A DNA stretch of 13,849 nucleotides from an uncultured bacterium (GCA_905214605.1 CAJMMY010000013.1:1-13849); one strand, 5' to 3'; positions 1 to 7,204 are shown, numbered from the stretch's first letter. Numbers and translations are program-made. The notes: generated from the letters alone by a model not told the origin.

Positions 1-10
1 GCGTATTTTT

Positions 11-265
11 TTATTGTTTCTGCTCCAGTACCGTCAGTCGGGTTTCGTGGTCCTCGATGCGTTGATTCTGCCGGGAGCTTTCCTCCCAGAGCCGTCGGTG
101 CCCGTCGGAATTTCGGTCGCTTAATTCCGTGAGCTTGCCTTCCAGCCGCTCCACATTTTCGCTCAACCGCGCGATGGTGGAATTGAGTCCGACAATCGGC
201 TTTGCAACGGTCATAAACAATCCCAGCAGCACAACCAACGCTGTCACCACCGTCCACTCGTCCAA
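11..265 (-). CDS. XhlA-like membrane coiled-coil protein, TTG start
   Basis: An 84-residue protein: a transmembrane segment near the N-terminus (residues about 5-26; TVVTALVVLLGLFMTVAKPIV), then a long charged coiled coil (LSENVERLEGKLTELSDRN, RIEDHETRLTVLEQKQ). This is the layout of XhlA, which in PBSX works with the holin XhlB and the amidase XlyA in host lysis, although here the membrane segment precedes the coiled coil. The frame is open to 364, but that part overlaps the repeat region of the upstream gene. GGAGGTG lies five bases before a TTG at 265, the supported start. It could equally be another small phage membrane-anchored coiled-coil protein. The expected holin and endolysin genes would be beyond the left edge. 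Confidence 0.72.
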   Translation of the reverse strand: MDEWTVVTALVVLLGLFMTVAKPIVGLNSTIARLSENVERLEGKLTELSDRNSDGHRRLWEESSRQNQRIEDHETRLTVLEQKQ

Positions 266-267
266 GC

Positions 268-840
268 TTACACCTCCCCACCGTATCGTTCCAATTCCTC
301 CCAAGTCATATTTGCCTGCTCCAAGATTTCCCAAGTCAGTCCGAATGTCTCCAATTCCTGCCACGTGAGATAAATCAGATGGTAGGTCACGGCCAGATGA
401 CAGGGCAAAATGGCCTCAATGCGTTCCTGCAGCGCCTCAAATCGTTGGGGTGTGCCCCGTACGCCCGGGAAAGAAATCACCACGGTCTGCGGCTCGGCTC
501 CCTCTTCCACGGCTGCCGCAATGCCGCAGCCCGCCACGGTATCCTGCATCGCCTGCAAGGTAAAGCTGCTGCCATCAATGCGCAGCAGCGCCATCACCGC
601 CTGCCGGCGTTTTTCCGGTGTAGACGCCGCAGGGTGATAGGGCAGGATTTCTTCATATCGTCCCAATCCCCAGCTTTCCGCCGTAGCCGGCAGAGCCTCC
701 CGCTCCAATTCCGTCAGAGTTTCATAAACCCCGTCCATTGCGCCGCCGATGCTTTCCAATTCCGCTGCACCGATGCCCTTTTCCAGGTCATACAAGTCCA
801 ACGGAGCCAGCAAGGATTTCAAATACGCTCCGTAGCCCAT
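268..840 (-). CDS. gpI/YmfQ-like tail protein (XkdU, DUF2313) with C-terminal decapeptide repeats
   Basis: A 190-residue protein following baseplate J, where XkdU/gpI links the wedge to tail fibres. The family-like body runs MGYGAYLKSLLAPLDLYDLE to about residue 155: ALPATAESWGLGRYEEIL, the TPEKRRQAVMALLRIDGSSFT segment, and AVTYHLIYL. It ends with three tandem ten-residue units: LTWQELETFG, LTWEILEQAN, MTWEELERYG (158-187). The ATG directly follows the previous stop with only a weak GGCGGG ribosome binding site, suggesting reinitiation. No fibre gene follows; the XhlA-like gene starts two bases after the stop. Confidence 0.85.
   Translation of the reverse strand: MGYGAYLKSLLAPLDLYDLEKGIGAAELESIGGAMDGVYETLTELEREALPATAESWGLGRYEEILPYHPAASTPEKRRQAVMALLRIDGSSFTLQAMQDTVAGCGIAAAVEEGAEPQTVVISFPGVRGTPQRFEALQERIEAILPCHLAVTYHLIYLTWQELETFGLTWEILEQANMTWEELERYGGEV
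280..369 (-). repeat. Three tandem 30-bp units coding for TWxxLE decapeptides
   Basis: The 3' end of the gpI-like gene consists of three imperfect 30-base units encoding TWQELETFG, TWEILEQAN and TWEELERYG-type segments. The tripeptide start (L/M)TW and the E-x-L-E core are kept. Bases such as TGGGA(A/G) and TTGGA recur in register. The repeat is in-frame, so gain or loss of units would change length without breaking the protein. Confidence 0.85.
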
Positions 841-1899
841 TTATGCGCCCGCCTTTTCTATCACCAGTGCCCCCAACACCGGCAATACACTGCGATTTGC
901 CGCCAAATCCGCCGCCGGCTGACTGAGCGTGTAGTTTTCCACACCCTCCACGCTGTAAATCAGACTGCCCAGTTTTGCCCGATATACCGCCTGCCCCAGC
1001 AATCGGCCGTTGAACCACTGACTGATGGTGTCCTTCACCGCCTGCAATACGGCTGCCTCGTCATAGTTGGGATTCACCGTCACCGCCGCCGTGACATTCA
1101 CGCTTTTCGCCGTAGGCGACAGTACTTTCAAGTCCACGCAGATTTCCCGCAGCCGATTCAGCTTGGTCTGCACCGTATTCAGCAGTGTGTGCGCCGGCAT
1201 TCCCCCGGCGGAGGCAATCACCACATCTACCGTGCCCACACCCCGGTTCCGGGGCAGCACCTGAACTGCCGCCACACCGTCCACGTCCATAGCCTGCGTC
1301 TCATAATATGCCACATTCGCGCCGTTTGGCAGTTTCTGATAACTGCTGAGAATGCGCCGCCGCAAGCTTTCGTCCTCTTCCCCGGCGGTGCCGTCCTGAA
1401 ATGCTGCCGGATTCGTGCAGAATTCCACGCCCACCGGAGCGGAAACCATGTACGTCACCGTTTCCTCCCCGGCATTTCCGTTTCTGCCGGATTCCACTGC
1501 CCGTGCCGCCACCGTGCAGGATGTCTGCCCCACGGCAATGCTGCCTGCCGCGGTGGTTTCGAATCGGTTTCCCGCCGCGTCGGTGCAGACCGTACCCGCG
1601 GGAATCGTCAGCACCCGCTCCGCCGCCGTAGATACCGAAAATTTCAGATTACCCACAGCATGTGCGCCGCCCTGCCGGGTAATTCCTCGAATCTGACCAT
1701 GGGAATCCAAATATTCCCCCTCCGCCGTCTGCGGAAAGCACTGCCGCAGCACAAAATCTGCCTGCTGCCACAGAGAATACAGCTCTGCCGCCACAGCACG
1801 CAGCCGCAGCGCCAAATCGCCGCCCTCTTCCGGCAGCATACCGGACAGCTCCTCCATCGTCTGCCGCATCGTTTCATAGATGCGCTCCATTGTCTGCAA
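841..1899 (-). CDS. Baseplate J-like wedge protein (XkdT/gpJ), TTG start
   Basis: A 352-residue baseplate J family protein that builds the wedge around the hub. Diagnostic stretches are the N-terminal helices (GGDLALRLRAVAAELYSLWQ), YLDSHGQIRGITRQGGAHAVG, the central beta domain with IPAGTVCTDAAGNRFETTA, the EEDESLRRRILSSYQKLPNGANVAYYE segment, and the C-terminal VTAAVTVNPNYDEAAVLQAV. A TTG at 1899 has AAGGGGG seven bases upstream, whereas the ATG at 1890 is 16 bases away, so TTG is preferred. Length equals that of XkdT. The stop codon abuts the next gene's ATG. Confidence 0.92.
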   Translation of the reverse strand: MQTMERIYETMRQTMEELSGMLPEEGGDLALRLRAVAAELYSLWQQADFVLRQCFPQTAEGEYLDSHGQIRGITRQGGAHAVGNLKFSVSTAAERVLTIPAGTVCTDAAGNRFETTAAGSIAVGQTSCTVAARAVESGRNGNAGEETVTYMVSAPVGVEFCTNPAAFQDGTAGEEDESLRRRILSSYQKLPNGANVAYYETQAMDVDGVAAVQVLPRNRGVGTVDVVIASAGGMPAHTLLNTVQTKLNRLREICVDLKVLSPTAKSVNVTAAVTVNPNYDEAAVLQAVKDTISQWFNGRLLGQAVYRAKLGSLIYSVEGVENYTLSQPAADLAANRSVLPVLGALVIEKAGA

Positions 1900-1911
1900 T
1901 TTCTTTCCCCC

Positions 1912-2259
1912 TTACACCGTAATGCCCGTCTGAAACAACTGACCGTCTACGGTAAATGTTATATCGATTCGCAAATCGTTCTCTCTCAGTTCCGTCACCT
2001 GCACATCCGTCACGGAAACCGCCGTTTCGCCCTCCAAAGCCTCCGCAATCAGCTGCATTGCCGTTGTCTGATACGTACCGGGTCGGGCCAAACGCGACAG
2101 CAGATACAGCCGGCTACCGTACTCCGGCAACGGCGCAAATCCGCCCCGGTGGGCTGTCAGGCGCATCACCACCCGCTGTGCAATTTCTTCCGCCCCGGAA
2201 ACGGTCTCCGGCGTCTTTCCCCGGCAGAGATAGGCCCCGTTTTCCAATTTCAATTCCAT
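1912..2259 (-). CDS. gp25-like baseplate wedge protein (XkdS/DUF2634 or GPW_gp25)
   Basis: A 115-residue protein with the gp25/gpW-type core. MELKLENGAYLCRG is followed by a helix (GAEEIAQRVVMRLTAHRGGF), then LPEYGSRLYLLSRLARPGT, and alternating strands (VSVTDVQVTELRENDLRIDITFTVDG). These proteins connect the sheath's first ring to the wedge and trigger contraction. It sits between spike and baseplate J, the standard order. Start ATG follows GAGGGAAC a few bases after the spike stop, with a modest ribosome binding site. Confidence 0.85.
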   Translation of the reverse strand: MELKLENGAYLCRGKTPETVSGAEEIAQRVVMRLTAHRGGFAPLPEYGSRLYLLSRLARPGTYQTTAMQLIAEALEGETAVSVTDVQVTELRENDLRIDITFTVDGQLFQTGITV

Positions 2260-2269
2260 ACGCGTTCCC

Positions 2270-2677
2270 TCAATTCATACTCAGCGCCACATTCATACCG
2301 TTGACCGTCAACGCGCCCGCAACATTCAAGCTGCCCTTTACCGTGAGTTTTCCACTCAACTCCATCGTACCGTCGTTCTTCAGCCGAATCGACGCACCGC
2401 TGGCTGCATGGAGATAAATTTCCCCCGGCTGCATACCTGCCGGCGCCTGCATTTCCCGCGCGCCGGCAATCACATGCTCCCCGGTGCCGCAAGGCAGCGT
2501 CAGAACCTCATCGCTCTGTCCGGGAATCCATACATATCCCCCGGGCGCCAGCACCGTCAATCCCCGCAGCTCGCTGCCGGACCATGCAGCCGGTTTCTGC
2601 CCGGGAATGGTCACGTTTGCAATCTCGGCAGAATGCTTTCCGCCGTTTCGTCTTGATTCTCGTTCCGAAAGCCACAT
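2270..2677 (-). CDS. Baseplate spike protein (gpV-like, short)
   Basis: A 135-residue protein with an OB-fold-like first part (IANVTIPGQKPAAWSGSELR, VLAPGGYVWIPGQSDEVLTL) and a repetitive beta-prism-like tail (IRLKNDGTMELSGKLTVKG, SLNVAGALTVNGMNV). This layout is typical of the trimeric central spike that pierces the target envelope. No HxH iron-binding tip motif is visible. Start ATG overlaps the hub stop by one base and has GGGAGG upstream. The frame is open to 2695, but the TTG and GTG there lie before or inside the ribosome binding site. Relative to PBSX it stands where xkdR would be; a conventional spike rather than DUF2577 is the better reading. Confidence 0.75.
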   Translation of the reverse strand: MWLSERESRRNGGKHSAEIANVTIPGQKPAAWSGSELRGLTVLAPGGYVWIPGQSDEVLTLPCGTGEHVIAGAREMQAPAGMQPGEIYLHAASGASIRLKNDGTMELSGKLTVKGSLNVAGALTVNGMNVALSMN

Positions 2678-3627
2678 CAGTTCCACGCCTCCCAAACCGC
2701 CAAAGTCAAATCCGTTCCGTAGCGGGATGCCTTTGCCCAGCAGCGGGATTCACACACCCGATAAACGCCGGTCAGTCCGATGCTGCTGTACCGCAGCTCC
2801 ACGGTATCCCCGGCAAATGCAGGAAACAGCATGGGCAGCATCAGCATACACACCGCGCTGTTTTCTCTGGATTTCCGAATCTGATATTCCCCGGTGTACC
2901 GCATGGCGTCATAATCCGTGTATCGCGGAACCTGAATCACCCGCCGGGCGCTGCCGCCCCGCTGTACCAGTTCCTGATTTTTTACGGTTCCCGTCACGGC
3001 AGACCGGGTCTTTTTCACCAGAACCTCTGAAATCACACCATATCGGTCCTCCCGAAACTGCAATTTGCTCACCGGTGTGCTTTTGTCAATCACGCGCTTT
3101 TCGCCGCCCTGCCTGCCGTCCAGCAGCAGAGTTCCCTTTCGGTCAAACCGGGGTGCCAGATTTCCCGCAAACTCCAGATATTCCCGGAGCACACTCCACT
3201 GACTCTGCCCGGAAGATACCGTAAAATGGCTCATATTCGGCACACTTGCCCGCTGAATCTCCCGAATTCCCCAATCCGTCACATGACGGCGCAGCACCTC
3301 TTCCAAGCCAAGATTGAAATACTCGCCGCTCTCTGCCTCGTTGTCCATCAGCAGCGCACCCAGCGACCGCCCCTCCAGAGACGCCGTGCTGCCGCCGGTA
3401 CCGCAATCCACAGTATATCCGTCCATCACACCGTAAAACACAGTCTCTCCGTTGTGGACCGCCCGAAAGCGGCATGCCGTTTTCAAAATCGGCAGCATCT
3501 TCGGCTGATACGGCACCGTCACCGTAAAACTGTCGCAGCTGCCGCCCAATCCGTGGGTGATCTCCCATTCCAAAAGCACCGGCAGCCCGTATTCTCTGCC
3601 TTTTTGATCATAAATGGTTCCTGTCAT
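2677..3627 (-). CDS. Baseplate hub protein (XkdQ/YqbQ, gp27/gpD-like)
   Basis: A 316-residue protein of the XkdQ/YqbQ type, which forms the ring joining tail tube to spike. Support: N-terminal beta domain (LLEWEITHGLGGSCDSFTVT), FYGVMDGY hub-like barrel text, the segment SLGALLMDNEAESGEYFNLGLEEVL, and a long beta-rich C-terminal half with basic FREDRYGVISEVLVKKTR. Position after the LysM gene and before the spike matches the PBSX order. AGGAGG is five bases before the ATG. The length is close to XkdQ. The stop overlaps the spike gene's ATG (TGATG). Confidence 0.86.
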   Translation of the reverse strand: MTGTIYDQKGREYGLPVLLEWEITHGLGGSCDSFTVTVPYQPKMLPILKTACRFRAVHNGETVFYGVMDGYTVDCGTGGSTASLEGRSLGALLMDNEAESGEYFNLGLEEVLRRHVTDWGIREIQRASVPNMSHFTVSSGQSQWSVLREYLEFAGNLAPRFDRKGTLLLDGRQGGEKRVIDKSTPVSKLQFREDRYGVISEVLVKKTRSAVTGTVKNQELVQRGGSARRVIQVPRYTDYDAMRYTGEYQIRKSRENSAVCMLMLPMLFPAFAGDTVELRYSSIGLTGVYRVCESRCWAKASRYGTDLTLAVWEAWN

Positions 3628-3637
3628 TCTGCCTCCT

Positions 3638-4228
3638 TCATGCGATTCGCACCCGGTCTCCCGGGTGAATCAGATTGATATTCCGGATCTGTGGATTCAG
3701 CGCCGTCAGCGCAGACAGACTCATTCCCGCCCGGTTTGCAATGGCATAAAGCGTATCCCCTTTCACCACGGTGTAATACTGCTGTGCGCTGCTGCCGGAA
3801 GGTTTGTTGACCGCCGCTGCCGCATTGCCGGAGCCGGTAGGTCGTGCCGCTGCCGCGGCTATGCCGGTTCGGTATCCGTCGTAGCAATCCCAGAATTCAA
3901 AGCTGTATGCCACATAATCCTCTCGCGGCTCCTGTTTCACCCGCAGCTCCACAAACCATGCTTTCGCGGTCTGCCAGACCGGATGAACCAAAATCCCCGG
4001 TGTTTCCTCATAAAACACCGTTGCAAGCCGCTGAAACTCCTGATACGCCCCCGGTCCGGAAAACTCGCCCTCTCCCCGGAGAATGCGCCGTTCCATGCCC
4101 ATACTCTCCAAAACGTCCCGACCGAACGGCACATGATGTACCGCCACATTCCGATGAAATCCAATTTCATACACCTTCGGATTGTGCGGCCAGACGTAAT
4201 TTTTAAATCGCATCGGCGATAAATTCAT
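3638..4228 (-). CDS. LysM-containing tail/baseplate protein (XkdP-like)
   Basis: A 196-residue protein. Its N-terminal domain (about 1-121; WPHNPKVYEIGFHR, EGEFSGPGAYQEFQRLATVF, AYSFEFWDCYDGY) matches the XkdP/gp53-like baseplate family. An alanine/glycine/serine-rich linker (about 122-150) follows. The C-terminal LysM domain (about 151-196) reads YYTVVKGDTLYAIANRAGMS and ends HPGDRVRIA. LysM binds peptidoglycan; in this family it sits near the hub and inside the tail tip. AAGGAGGT lies eight bases before the ATG. It is 18 bases downstream of the 161-residue gene and directly upstream of the hub gene, as in PBSX. Confidence 0.88.
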   Translation of the reverse strand: MNLSPMRFKNYVWPHNPKVYEIGFHRNVAVHHVPFGRDVLESMGMERRILRGEGEFSGPGAYQEFQRLATVFYEETPGILVHPVWQTAKAWFVELRVKQEPREDYVAYSFEFWDCYDGYRTGIAAAAARPTGSGNAAAAVNKPSGSSAQQYYTVVKGDTLYAIANRAGMSLSALTALNPQIRNINLIHPGDRVRIA

Positions 4229-4246
4229 GCCGCGCTACCTCCTTTT

Positions 4247-4732
4247 TCAATATCTGCGAAATTCCGCGTCATACCGTCGGCTATCCCGTTGAAACCAATC
4301 GGAAATCTGCCGCATCTGCGGATATGCTCCCGGTTCACCGCCGCCCTGCAATTGCAGCCGCCGGGATTGCGAAACCTGCTGCAGCCGTTCCGCCATCGGC
4401 TCCCCCATTTCCTTTTTTGGTGTCTCTTCCGATGCCGCCAGAAACTCCACCGGGGAACCGGCATCAAGTTCTTCAACCGTTCGCTCCGCTTGCGCTTTCC
4501 CGGTTTCCCTCTCCATCAGCGTCAGCAGCTGCTTTGCCGCAGAGGTCTCCCGAACCTCCGACAGCGCCATATTTCTCCGTTTTTTTGCCGGAGATTCCGA
4601 CGCAGCCGGGGAAATCAATTCCCCGGTTTCGTCTGTTTTGGTTCCGCTCATCAATTCCGCAAGGAAGGACCGAGCCGCCGAATGTACCTGCTCCGCCGTC
4701 CATTCCGTCAAAAGCTCTGTGGTCTGTTTCAT
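4247..4732 (-). CDS. Unrecognised 161-residue protein in the tape-measure slot
   Basis: A hydrophilic, acidic/basic-rich protein starting at MKQTTELLTEW, with ATGA overlap to the preceding gene. The middle (about 40-135) is low complexity and probably disordered, rich in E, K, A, S and T. The N-terminus is helical and the C-terminus ends in a distinctive block, ISDWFQRDSRRYD, followed by six more residues. It has no membrane segment and no peptidase domain. In every PBSX-like cluster known to me this position between the chaperone and the LysM protein is the tape measure, usually several hundred to over a thousand residues. This protein is an order of magnitude smaller. It may be a miniature tape measure, a baseplate initiator, or something else. 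The frame continues to 4768 without a ribosome binding site. Confidence 0.65.
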   Translation of the reverse strand: MKQTTELLTEWTAEQVHSAARSFLAELMSGTKTDETGELISPAASESPAKKRRNMALSEVRETSAAKQLLTLMERETGKAQAERTVEELDAGSPVEFLAASEETPKKEMGEPMAERLQQVSQSRRLQLQGGGEPGAYPQMRQISDWFQRDSRRYDAEFRRY

Positions 4733-4968
4733 GTTGCCTCTCCCTTCCGTTTCCGGAATTTCTCCCAATCAAAGGCCGGATTCTCCTCGCCGCGATTCTG
4801 CTCCCGCTGATCCAGTACCCACTGCCCCGCCAGCTGCAAACACATGGTGTCCGTCAGCGACCGGCCCAAGCCGGACCAAGGCGCCACCCCGAATAAGCGG
4901 CAAAGTTTCCACCGCAGCCGCCCCATTTCATCGGCCTCCAGCGCAGCCAGCAGCTCTTCCGCACTCAT
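4729..4968 (-). CDS. Unrecognised 79-residue protein in the tail-chaperone position
   Basis: A short charged protein directly after the tube gene and overlapping it by ATGA. Visible features are two helical stretches (SAEELLAALEADEMGRLRWKLCRLF and LTDTMCLQLAGQWVLDQREQ), the turn GVAPWSGLGR between them, and a C-terminal NPAFDWEKFRKRK. In PBSX-like clusters this slot holds the tail assembly chaperone (XkdN), which normally coats the tape measure during tail assembly. Here it is much shorter and no slippery heptamer was found. A chaperone role is a positional guess. It is translationally coupled on both sides (ATGA/ATGA). Confidence 0.6.
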   Translation of the reverse strand: MSAEELLAALEADEMGRLRWKLCRLFGVAPWSGLGRSLTDTMCLQLAGQWVLDQREQNRGEENPAFDWEKFRKRKGEAT

Positions 4969-5360
4969 GCCTGCGTCTCCACGCGTTTTGCCGCGAAAAC
5001 GGTCACTTCTTCCGCAACGGTTTCGCTCAGCTGACCGGTTTCGGCAATTTTGCTCCAGTTGCAGCCGGTATACACCACTCTCCGGTCCGGTTTCACAATG
5101 ACCAGAGAAAAGTCCGTCAAATCGTAAAAGCTGATGCCGTCGGAAATGGCGTCGTCCGTAGCATACAGCCGGGTCAGCACCAGCTGATAGCTGCTCTGTC
5201 CCACAATGGTTGCCACCGGCTCCCGCTCGCCGAATGCCTCAATGGTTTTTTCGCTGCGGGTCGCAATGGTTTTATAGCTCTGCACCACGGCAATTTTCTT
5301 GCCGTCCGCCTCCAGATAAATGTCTCCGCTGGTGGGAAACTGAATGTTCTGTTTGCTCAT
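4965..5360 (-). CDS. Tail tube protein (XkdM-like)
   Basis: A 131-residue tube subunit that stacks as hexameric rings inside the sheath. Typical text: an N-terminal arm (MSKQNIQFPTSGDIYLEADGKKIAVV), the SYKTIATRSEKTIEAFGE segment, and a C-terminal strand region (YTGCNWSKIAETGQLSETVAEEVTVF). Location straight after the sheath gene matches xkdM. Two ribosome binding sites (AGGAGGGAGGA) precede the ATG, suggesting high expression as expected for the tube. The stop overlaps the next start (ATGA). Confidence 0.88.
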   Translation of the reverse strand: MSKQNIQFPTSGDIYLEADGKKIAVVQSYKTIATRSEKTIEAFGEREPVATIVGQSSYQLVLTRLYATDDAISDGISFYDLTDFSLVIVKPDRRVVYTGCNWSKIAETGQLSETVAEEVTVFAAKRVETQA

Positions 5361-5376
5361 ACTTCCTCCCTCCTGC

Positions 5377-6417
5377 TTACACGGTGATGTGCGCCACCAG
5401 TTCGATGCGGTTCAAACCGTGGGCCACCTGAAATGCAAAGGACACGCAGCATACCGCCGGGTCGCTCTCATCTGCCTGCACCGCAACCTGACTGTATCCG
5501 TCAATGATTTCCGCCGTGCGATAGCGCTCCAGCTCAATCACCACCTGTGTGCGGATGGCGCCGCGGCTCTGCGCCGTATTTTTCGCCCGGGCAAATCGTG
5601 CCCGCAGACTGTCCCGAATCCCCGGCAGCACCGTATCCACAATCAGAATGGTGGTCAAATCCCGCCATGTGCGGTCATTGACGCCCCCGGTTTTTGTTCG
5701 GGTGGTCACACCGCGAATCACGCACACCGTTTCGCCCAGACTTTCCACCGGGCTGACGCCGCTCTGCACCAAGGTGTTCACGTCATTGTCGGAAAATTTC
5801 TGTTCCGGTGCCCCCAGACCCAGCAGTTCCGCGCCGCCCAAAGGCAGCGCAGGGTCCGTCTGTGCGGACAAAACGCCTGCCACCGCCGCAGCCGTACTGC
5901 CTGCTGTCGCTCCTTTTTCGCAGCCGGCCATCAGTACCATGCGTTCGCTGTTCAGCGCCGCCGCATGATTGCACAGCGCCGTCACATCTCCGATTGCCTC
6001 TGCAATGCCGATGCGGTATTTGCTCTTCTCATCGCCGCCGGAAATGGCACTGAGCATTGCGCCGTGAATCTCCTGCTCCCGGCTGTCGCAAATCATATAG
6101 CCAATCTCCGGAATCTCCATCAGCGCGGTAAAAGCCGCAGTATATTCCGTTTTTCCGGCGGCACCGTTCACCGCCACCGGAACGGCATATACTGCCGATA
6201 CGCCGTTTTGCAGCAGGATCTTAATCAGCTTGGTCAGATTGCTCTCCGGACCGTAAGCCGCAGCCGCTGCGGTGTAGTTGCTCACCTGCTGAACTGCGCC
6301 CTTTGTACCGCCTGCCGAGCAGGCAGCCACGCCCACAGCCCGACCGCCGCCGTTGCCGTACAGCGCGCTGCTGACTTCATAGGAGGAATATACCCCCGGC
6401 CGTTCGTTTACGCTCAT
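5377..6417 (-). CDS. Contractile tail sheath protein (XkdK-like)
   Basis: A 346-residue sheath subunit, the outer cylinder that contracts to drive the tube into a target. It opens with the typical sheath N-terminus (NERPGVYSSYE), has the alanine- and glycine-rich core, and ends with the conserved C-terminal inter-subunit region (WRDLTTILIVDTVLPGIRDS, then RAKNTAQSRGAIRTQVVIELE). Its presence identifies a myovirus-type tail. Start ATG at 6417 overlaps the previous stop by one base (TGATG); a TTG at 6420 is an alternative. AGGAG lies upstream. It is shorter than XkdK of PBSX (over 450 residues from memory), suggesting loss of an outer surface domain rather than of the core. Confidence 0.93.
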   Translation of the reverse strand: MSVNERPGVYSSYEVSSALYGNGGGRAVGVAACSAGGTKGAVQQVSNYTAAAAAYGPESNLTKLIKILLQNGVSAVYAVPVAVNGAAGKTEYTAAFTALMEIPEIGYMICDSREQEIHGAMLSAISGGDEKSKYRIGIAEAIGDVTALCNHAAALNSERMVLMAGCEKGATAGSTAAAVAGVLSAQTDPALPLGGAELLGLGAPEQKFSDNDVNTLVQSGVSPVESLGETVCVIRGVTTRTKTGGVNDRTWRDLTTILIVDTVLPGIRDSLRARFARAKNTAQSRGAIRTQVVIELERYRTAEIIDGYSQVAVQADESDPAVCCVSFAFQVAHGLNRIELVAHITV

Positions 6418-6881
6418 CAATTCAGTTCTCCTCTCATCACAAAATCATTCCATACCGGACCGTCCTCGCCCTCTCGACCAATCCGATAGACCACACATTC
6501 CAGTGTGCAGGGGCAGCGGAACATTCCGCTGCTTTTGTCGCCGCCGACCGCGCCCCGGGTCACCTTTTTCGGCCGCAGCCCGGTAGGCAAATGCTCCATT
6601 GCCCGGCCCACCCGCTCCAGCACTGCTCCGATTTCCGTTTCCTGCGGTACGAAAACCTCCAGCAGCACCGTCACGGTATTTTTCCAACCGTAAAGCTCCC
6701 GACCGTCCTCGTCCAGACCCAAATACTGTCCGAATCCCGGCAGCAGCACATCTCCGGATTTCACGGAAACAGCCACAATGCTCTGCTCCCGGTTCAATCC
6801 GATTTGCGGAAATTTCTTCACCGCCTGCAAACCCTCCGCTTGCAGCGCCGCAACAATTTGCTCCAGAATTTCTTCCATCAT
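6417..6881 (-). CDS. Tail terminator/completion protein candidate
   Basis: A 154-residue protein immediately before the sheath gene. In contractile-tailed phages this slot encodes the tail terminator or tail-completion protein that caps the tube and joins it to the head. Features seen: an N-terminal helix (EEILEQIVAALQAEGL), then alternating strands and a central helix (TEIGAVLERVGRAMEHL), compatible with a tail-terminator fold. Two adjacent ATG codons (6881 and 6878) follow AAAGGGG; the first gives an ATGA overlap with the previous stop, the second has better spacing. The true start is one of these. The frame open to 6932 is not used. No family motif is recognised, so the role is positional. 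Confidence 0.6.
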   Translation of the reverse strand: MMEEILEQIVAALQAEGLQAVKKFPQIGLNREQSIVAVSVKSGDVLLPGFGQYLGLDEDGRELYGWKNTVTVLLEVFVPQETEIGAVLERVGRAMEHLPTGLRPKKVTRGAVGGDKSSGMFRCPCTLECVVYRIGREGEDGPVWNDFVMRGELN

Positions 6882-7204
6882 GCACCCCTTTCCCGGGCAG
6901 TTCCCTCCCAATGGGTCAGATACCGCCCGCAATACACGGAATGCAATCCCAGAACATCAAAGGTTCGCTCGCCCCAGCGCACGCTCCTCGCTTTTCTGCC
7001 AGCCGCCACCGCCTCCGGTGCCAACAGCAGCAGATACCGCGCCTGTTTGCTGATGCCCGGCGCCAGAAAATCTCCGGGGAATGCCTCTGCCATGGTATTC
7101 TCCGGCTGCAAAAATCCCCGGCAAGCCACCTCGTTGCCCTTCTCATCGGTCACGATTACGTCCTGTCCGAATTCCGCAATGCGCGCGAATACGTTTCCAA
7201 TCAT
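6878..7204 (-). CDS. Head-tail connector candidate 2 (stopper/head-closure position)
   Basis: A 108-residue protein with beta-strand-like text (FGQDVIVTDEKGNEVACRGFL, WGERTFDVLGLHSVYCGRYLTHWEGTAR). This resembles the small beta-barrel stoppers and head-tail joining proteins that plug the head after DNA filling. It is the second gene after the capsid gene, where such proteins sit. Start ATG overlaps the previous stop (ATGA), and the stop in turn overlaps the next start. The function comes from position and fold impression only. Confidence 0.58.
   Translation of the reverse strand: MIGNVFARIAEFGQDVIVTDEKGNEVACRGFLQPENTMAEAFPGDFLAPGISKQARYLLLLAPEAVAAGRKARSVRWGERTFDVLGLHSVYCGRYLTHWEGTARERGA

Noticed and set aside
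379..2304. Long plus-strand open frame of 641 codons
   Set aside because: It lies opposite three clear baseplate genes, is rich in His, Arg, Gln and Cys as expected for antisense of GC-rich genes, and has no recognisable domain or good ribosome binding site.
4473..4772. Minus-strand frame overlapping the 161-residue gene, considered as a frameshifted tail chaperone product
   Set aside because: No slippery heptamer was found near the end of the 79-residue gene, and the ATGA overlap explains the arrangement as translational coupling. The alternative frame has shadow-like composition.
5344..6489. Plus-strand open frame of 381 codons opposite the sheath gene
   Set aside because: Same antisense composition; the minus strand carries an unmistakable tail sheath.
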